A stretch of 42,548 nucleotides of DNA, taken from the NCBI GenBank assembly GCA_014239365.1, contig JAAZZB010000007.1, positions 1 through 42,548 of the forward strand, given 5' to 3'. This DNA is from Verrucomicrobiia bacterium. GTDB taxonomy: Bacteria > Verrucomicrobiota > Verrucomicrobiia > Limisphaerales > UBA1100. The position numbers were made by a program, and so were the translations under genes. Shown here one piece after another: positions 39,496 to 42,548 of this stretch. Position 1 is the stretch's first letter; each line of letters starts with the position of its first letter. The notes beneath the pieces were generated by a model. That model was not told the DNA's origin. It saw only the letters and a list, made by a program, of their open reading frames with translations, and made no database searches.

Positions 39496-40599
39496 TCACA
39501 CGTTGAATTTAAACAAAATTACATCGCCGTCTTGCACGATGTATTCTTTGCCTTCTTGCCGATACAACCCTTTTTCTTTGGCAGCCAAAATGGAGCCGTG
39601 GGAAATGAGATCGTCGTACCCCACAGTTTCGGCCTTGATGAAGCCGCGCTCGAAATCAGTGTGGATGACGCCGGCCGCTTGGGGCGCAGTGTCGCCAACG
39701 CGGATGGTCCACGCGCGCGTTTCTTTGGGGCCGCAAGTGAAGTAGGTGCGAAGGCCAAGCAAATGATAGGCGGCGCGGATGAGTTGGCCCACGCCACTTT
39801 CGGCCACGCCAAGGTCGGCCAGAAAATCGGCGGCTTCGGCTTCATCGAGGTCGGCCAATTCGCTTTCGATTTGGGCACTGATGATTGCGGTGTCGCATCC
39901 GTGATGTTCGCGGCCGTAGTCGCGGACTTGTTGCACGAAGGGATTGGCATCGGCCTCGGCGAGGTCGCTATCCTTCACATTGGCGGCGAGGATAGTGGGC
40001 TTGGCGCTGAGCAGGAACAACCCGCGCGCGGCGATTTGCTCCTCGGGTTCCAATTCAAAAGTGATGGCGGGTTTGCCGGCGTCCAAATGGGGCTCAAGTT
40101 TTTGCACCACAACCAGCTTGGCCGCGGCGTCCGCATCGCCGCGCTTAGCGTCTTTCTCCAGCTTGTGCAGTTGGCGGCGCAGGCTATCGAGGTCGGCCAG
40201 AATGAGCTCGGTGGTGATCGTTTCAATATCGCGCACCGGATCCACACTGCCGGCAACATGATGGATATCCTCATCCTCAAAACACCGGATCACTTGCACC
40301 ACGGCATCCACCTCGCGGATGTGACTGAGGAATTGGTTTCCCATCCCCTCGCCCTGCGACGCGCCGGCCACCAATCCGGCGATGTCCACAAACTCAAACA
40401 CGGCGGGAATAATCTCCTCGGAGTTTTCAATTTTGGCCAACGGCGCAAGGCGTTTGTCGGGCACGGTGACGACGCCCAGGTTGGGGTCAATCGTGCAAAA
40501 GGGATAGTTGGCCGACTCCGCATTGCGGGTGCGGGTCAGCGCGTTGAAAAGGGTGGACTTACCCACATTGGGCAGTCCGACGATACCAGCTCGTAACAT
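39496..40599 (-). CDS. ychF: redox-regulated P-loop ATPase YchF/OLA1
   Basis: This 367-residue Obg-family P-loop protein binds and hydrolyses ATP and associates with ribosomes and the stress response. Motifs: GLPNVGKSTLFNALTR (Walker A), NYPFCTIDPNLGVV (switch region), DIAGLVAGASQGEGMGNQFLSHIREVD (G3) and, in place of NKxD, NVKDSD, which fits the family's ATP preference. The C-terminal TGS domain contains AWTIRVGDTAPQAAGVIHTDFERGFIKAETV and ends DGDVILFKFNV. It lies 43 bases downstream of obg on the same strand. Confidence 0.97.
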   Translation of the reverse strand: MLRAGIVGLPNVGKSTLFNALTRTRNAESANYPFCTIDPNLGVVTVPDKRLAPLAKIENSEEIIPAVFEFVDIAGLVAGASQGEGMGNQFLSHIREVDAVVQVIRCFEDEDIHHVAGSVDPVRDIETITTELILADLDSLRRQLHKLEKDAKRGDADAAAKLVVVQKLEPHLDAGKPAITFELEPEEQIAARGLFLLSAKPTILAANVKDSDLAEADANPFVQQVRDYGREHHGCDTAIISAQIESELADLDEAEAADFLADLGVAESGVGQLIRAAYHLLGLRTYFTCGPKETRAWTIRVGDTAPQAAGVIHTDFERGFIKAETVGYDDLISHGSILAAKEKGLYRQEGKEYIVQDGDVILFKFNV

Positions 40600-40642
40600 G
40601 GGGCGCGGAGGTTAGGGGAAATGAGTGATGGGTGAAAGTGAT

Positions 40643-41758
40643 TTACGCACGGGCCGCTTCGCGGAAGCGTTCCATTAGCTCGGGCACGCCTTCGTCGATG
40701 GCGGCCATGATTTCGAGGACTTCGATTTTGGGGAAGCGTTTGCGAAATTCTGCGAGGTAATCGGTGGACGCATCTTCGTCCATTTTGTTGGCCGCCACGA
40801 GATGGGGCACGGCGAGCATCGCTTTGTCGTACAGCTCCAGCTCGCGCAGAATTTTTTCGTAGTCGTCGCACGGATTGCGGTCGTCCGTGCCGGCCATATC
40901 GAGGATGACGCACAGCGTTTGGCAACGGCGAATGTGCCGCAGGAAAGCGTGTCCGAGGCCGACGTTGTTGTGGGCGCCCTCGATGATGCCGGGGATGTCG
41001 CAAACCGTGTAACGTTCCCAGCCGTCCATTTCCACCACGCCGATTTGCGGGTGCAGTGTGGTGAATGGATACGCGGCGATCTTCGGCTTGGCGTGGGAGA
41101 TGGCGTTGAGCAAGGTGCTCTTGCCGGCATTCGGATAACCGACGAGGCCGATGTCGGCCATCAATCGCAGCTCGAAATGATAATTGCCTTCGCCGCCGGG
41201 TTCGCCGGGTTGGGCGTGGCGCGGCGCTTGGTTGCGCGGCGTGGCGAAGTGATGATTACCCTGCCCGCCGCGGCCGCCGGTGCAGAGGATGAATTGCTCG
41301 CCGTGCTCGGTGAGGTCCACGACGAGTTCGGCTTCCTCGCCGATGGCCAGCTCCGGCGCGGGCGTGGCGTCGTCAGCTTCGAGGTCAATTTCCATCGCCT
41401 GTTTGCCTGCGGAATTTCCCACGCGTTCGCCGTCCGTTTCCGCTTCAGCGGGTGTGGGGTCGGCCAGTTTCCAAACCACCGTGCCGCAGGGGACTTTGAT
41501 GATAATATCTTTGCCGGATTTGCCGGTCTTCTTTGCGCCTTCGCCGGGGTTGCCGTTTTTGGCGATGAGCCGCGGCACATAAAATTGCGCGATGAGATTA
41601 TTGAGATCGTGGCTGGCCTCGAGGATCACACTGCCGCCACGGCCGCCATCGCCGCCATCGGGGCCGCCCATGGGCTCGAAGGATTCGCGCCGAAACGAGA
41701 CGCAACCGCGCCCACCGTGCCCGGCGCGGGCGTAGATTTTGACTTGGTCAATGAACAT
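40643..41758 (-). CDS. obg: GTPase Obg/CgtA
   Basis: This 371-residue GTPase takes part in 50S ribosome assembly and cell-cycle control. The N-terminal Obg fold starts MFIDQVKIYARAGHGGRGCVSFRRE and has its glycine-rich loops. An acidic stretch of about 50 residues after VVWKLADPTP (approximately residues 97-145) is longer than usual. The G domain has GYPNAGKSTLLNAI (P loop), FTTLHPQIGVV (switch I), DIPGIIEGAHNNVGLGHAFLRH (G3) and NKMD (G4). There is no long C-terminal extension. It is separated from rpmA by an intrinsic terminator. Confidence 0.96.
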   Translation of the reverse strand: MFIDQVKIYARAGHGGRGCVSFRRESFEPMGGPDGGDGGRGGSVILEASHDLNNLIAQFYVPRLIAKNGNPGEGAKKTGKSGKDIIIKVPCGTVVWKLADPTPAEAETDGERVGNSAGKQAMEIDLEADDATPAPELAIGEEAELVVDLTEHGEQFILCTGGRGGQGNHHFATPRNQAPRHAQPGEPGGEGNYHFELRLMADIGLVGYPNAGKSTLLNAISHAKPKIAAYPFTTLHPQIGVVEMDGWERYTVCDIPGIIEGAHNNVGLGHAFLRHIRRCQTLCVILDMAGTDDRNPCDDYEKILRELELYDKAMLAVPHLVAANKMDEDASTDYLAEFRKRFPKIEVLEIMAAIDEGVPELMERFREAARA

Positions 41759-41778
41759 TGCGGGATGATTGGCGGGGC

Positions 41779-41805
41779 AAAAAAAAGCGAGGCACAGGGC
41801 CTCGC
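41779..41805 (-). terminator. intrinsic terminator between rpmA and obg
   Basis: Stem GCGAGGC/GCCTCGC (41787-41793 with 41799-41805) has a five-base loop, followed on the minus strand by eight T (complement of 41779-41786). It lies between the rpmA stop and the obg start, so it would reduce or block read-through from rplU-rpmA. Confidence 0.85.
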
Positions 41806-41828
41806 CGTGAAATAGTTTTTGTTGGCGA

Positions 41829-42095
41829 CTAGTTTTGCACCGTGGCCACTGGCTCGATGTTCACGCGGCTTTTGCCCCGCGTTTTGTCGAACATCACGCG
41901 GCCGGTTTCCAGCGCGAACAGCGTGTGGTCGCGGCCGATGCCCACGTTGGCGCCTTTGTGCCATTTGGTGCCGCGTTGGCGGATGAGAATGGTGCCGGCG
42001 TTGACGAGCTGTTGGTTGCCCACTTTGAGCCCGAGGCTTTTGGGGTTACTGTCGCGGCCGTTCTTAACGGAGCCCTGTCCTTTTTTATGTGCCAT
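41829..42095 (-). CDS. rpmA: 50S ribosomal protein L27
   Basis: This 88-residue protein of the large ribosomal subunit lies near the peptidyl-transferase centre. The full family pattern is present: [47 protein letters not shown], then [20 protein letters not shown]. Length is typical. The gene follows rplU by 12 bases, the usual rplU-rpmA pair. Confidence 0.97.
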   Translation of the reverse strand: MAHKKGQGSVKNGRDSNPKSLGLKVGNQQLVNAGTILIRQRGTKWHKGANVGIGRDHTLFALETGRVMFDKTRGKSRVNIEPVATVQN

Positions 42096-42107
42096 TTTTC
42101 TGCGGGG

Positions 42108-42422
42108 TTAAACTTTGATGTCGGTGATCTTCACAATCGAATGGCGCTGGCGATGGCCGTTCTTGGTGCGGCTGTGCTTGCGGCGTTTCATTTTAAAAAT
42201 GACGACCTTCTTGTCCTTGCGCTCCGATTCCACCACCTCGCCGGTGACGGTTGCGTTCTCCACGGTGGGCGCGCCGATGGTGACTTTGCCGTCGTGGTTC
42301 ACGAGTAACACGCGGTCAAACGTCACGGTCGCGCCATTGTCGCTGCCGAGCAACTCCACTTTGAGGAGGTCGCCAGCCGAGGCGCGGTACTGTTTGCCGC
42401 CGGTTTAAAATACTGCATACAT
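42108..42422 (-). CDS. rplU: 50S ribosomal protein L21, with TAA at codon 6
   Basis: From ATG 42422 the translation reads MYAVF, TAA, then [22 protein letters not shown] and onward to IVKITDIKV, matching the standard L21 start MYAV-x-K-TGGKQYR. The frame is otherwise open to 42108. Lys6 is replaced by TAA (42405-42407): AAA to TAA, or a TTTAAAA/TTTTAAA length difference, would explain it. A GTG at 42359 is the only later start near the N-terminus, and it would remove the conserved TGGKQY segment. A strong promoter lies just upstream (42463-42491). I take this as one L21 gene with an error or a rare mutation at codon 6. Confidence 0.85.
42405..42407 (-). other. in-frame TAA at codon 6 of rplU
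   Basis: The conserved lysine codon position of L21 reads TAA. The four-T/three-A run around it (complement of 42404-42410) is a likely place for a miscalled base. Confidence 0.8.
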
Positions 42423-42462
42423 AAGCTTAAAAATTGTCCTAAAACTGCGAAAAGGGACGGGG

Positions 42463-42491
42463 AATAGACCAGAAACACCCCCCCGTGTCAA
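42463..42491 (-). promoter_or_regulatory. sigma-70-type promoter of rplU-rpmA
   Basis: On the minus strand a perfect -35 TTGACA (complement of 42486-42491) is followed after exactly 17 bases by TCTATT (complement of 42463-42468), a 4/6 match to TATAAT. The spacer holds seven G in a row. The predicted leader before the ATG at 42422 is about 35 bases. Confidence 0.65.
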
Positions 42492-42548
42492 CAGGTCTTT
42501 CCGAGAAATTTAGTTGGCGTTTGGAGCCTCTGTTTCGCTGTCCTCAGC

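Noticed and set aside
1..42548. CRISPR array, prophage or integrative element
   Set aside because: No regularly spaced direct repeats, cas genes, integrase or phage structural genes are seen. The repeats found are isolated palindromes. The tRNA-Gly gene has no adjacent integrase.

Overview
The window is bacterial chromosomal DNA, dense in genes on both strands, with tRNA and ribosomal-protein genes and no phage or plasmid replication genes. The gene content points to the Verrucomicrobiota, most likely the Pedosphaera/Limisphaerales side. This is an inference from family content only: a secreted DUF1080 protein, a PhoPQ-activated-protein-type hydrolase, Gfo/Idh/MocA and TIM-barrel sugar enzymes, a large beta-propeller protein ending in a blue-copper domain, GC-rich palindromic repeats and weak Shine-Dalgarno sites.

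Layout. 1-2000: the 3' end of an unknown gene, then three tandem paralogous small membrane proteins. 2000-6100: DUF1080 protein, voltage-gated-type K+ channel, PqaA-like hydrolase, lipoprotein. 6300-11800: housekeeping genes (DNA polymerase III delta', aroQ, accB, accC, thiE, a PfkB kinase). 11924-11997: tRNA-Gly(CCC). 12000-16000: a three-gene minus-strand envelope-lipid cluster made of a degenerate CDP-alcohol phosphatidyltransferase-like protein, a flippase-like membrane protein, and an MlaA lipoprotein fused to an alpha/beta hydrolase. 16100-22050: an AddB/AddA-like helicase-nuclease pair whose AddB gene carries an in-frame amber codon. 22050-23670: a unit bounded by two terminators that holds a toxin-antitoxin pair, a thioredoxin-like protein with UGA at the redox cysteine position (candidate selenoprotein), and a YHS/TRASH-like metal-binding protein. 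23700-25900: oxidoreductase and sugar isomerase. 26000-29000: two more toxin-antitoxin pairs around typA. 29000-37200: cupin/phosphomannose-isomerase-like enzyme, two YceK-like lipoproteins, propeller-cupredoxin protein, SSS symporter, sugar epimerase. 37300-39500: membrane-anchored YiiX-type hydrolase. 39500-42500: ychF, obg, rpmA, rplU.

The most interesting points are the UGA-containing thioredoxin-like gene with a SECIS-like hairpin at the expected distance, the lipid cluster with its MlaA-hydrolase fusion, and three genes interrupted in frame by three different stop codons (TAG in addB, TGA in the thioredoxin-like gene, TAA at codon 6 of rplU). The rplU stop is hard to reconcile with an essential gene and warns that some interruptions may be base-call errors. 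Three imperfect copies of a GGTAGGG...CCCTACC palindrome and two partial copies of a second palindrome family are spread through intergenic gaps. No gap longer than about 300 bases lacks a gene.
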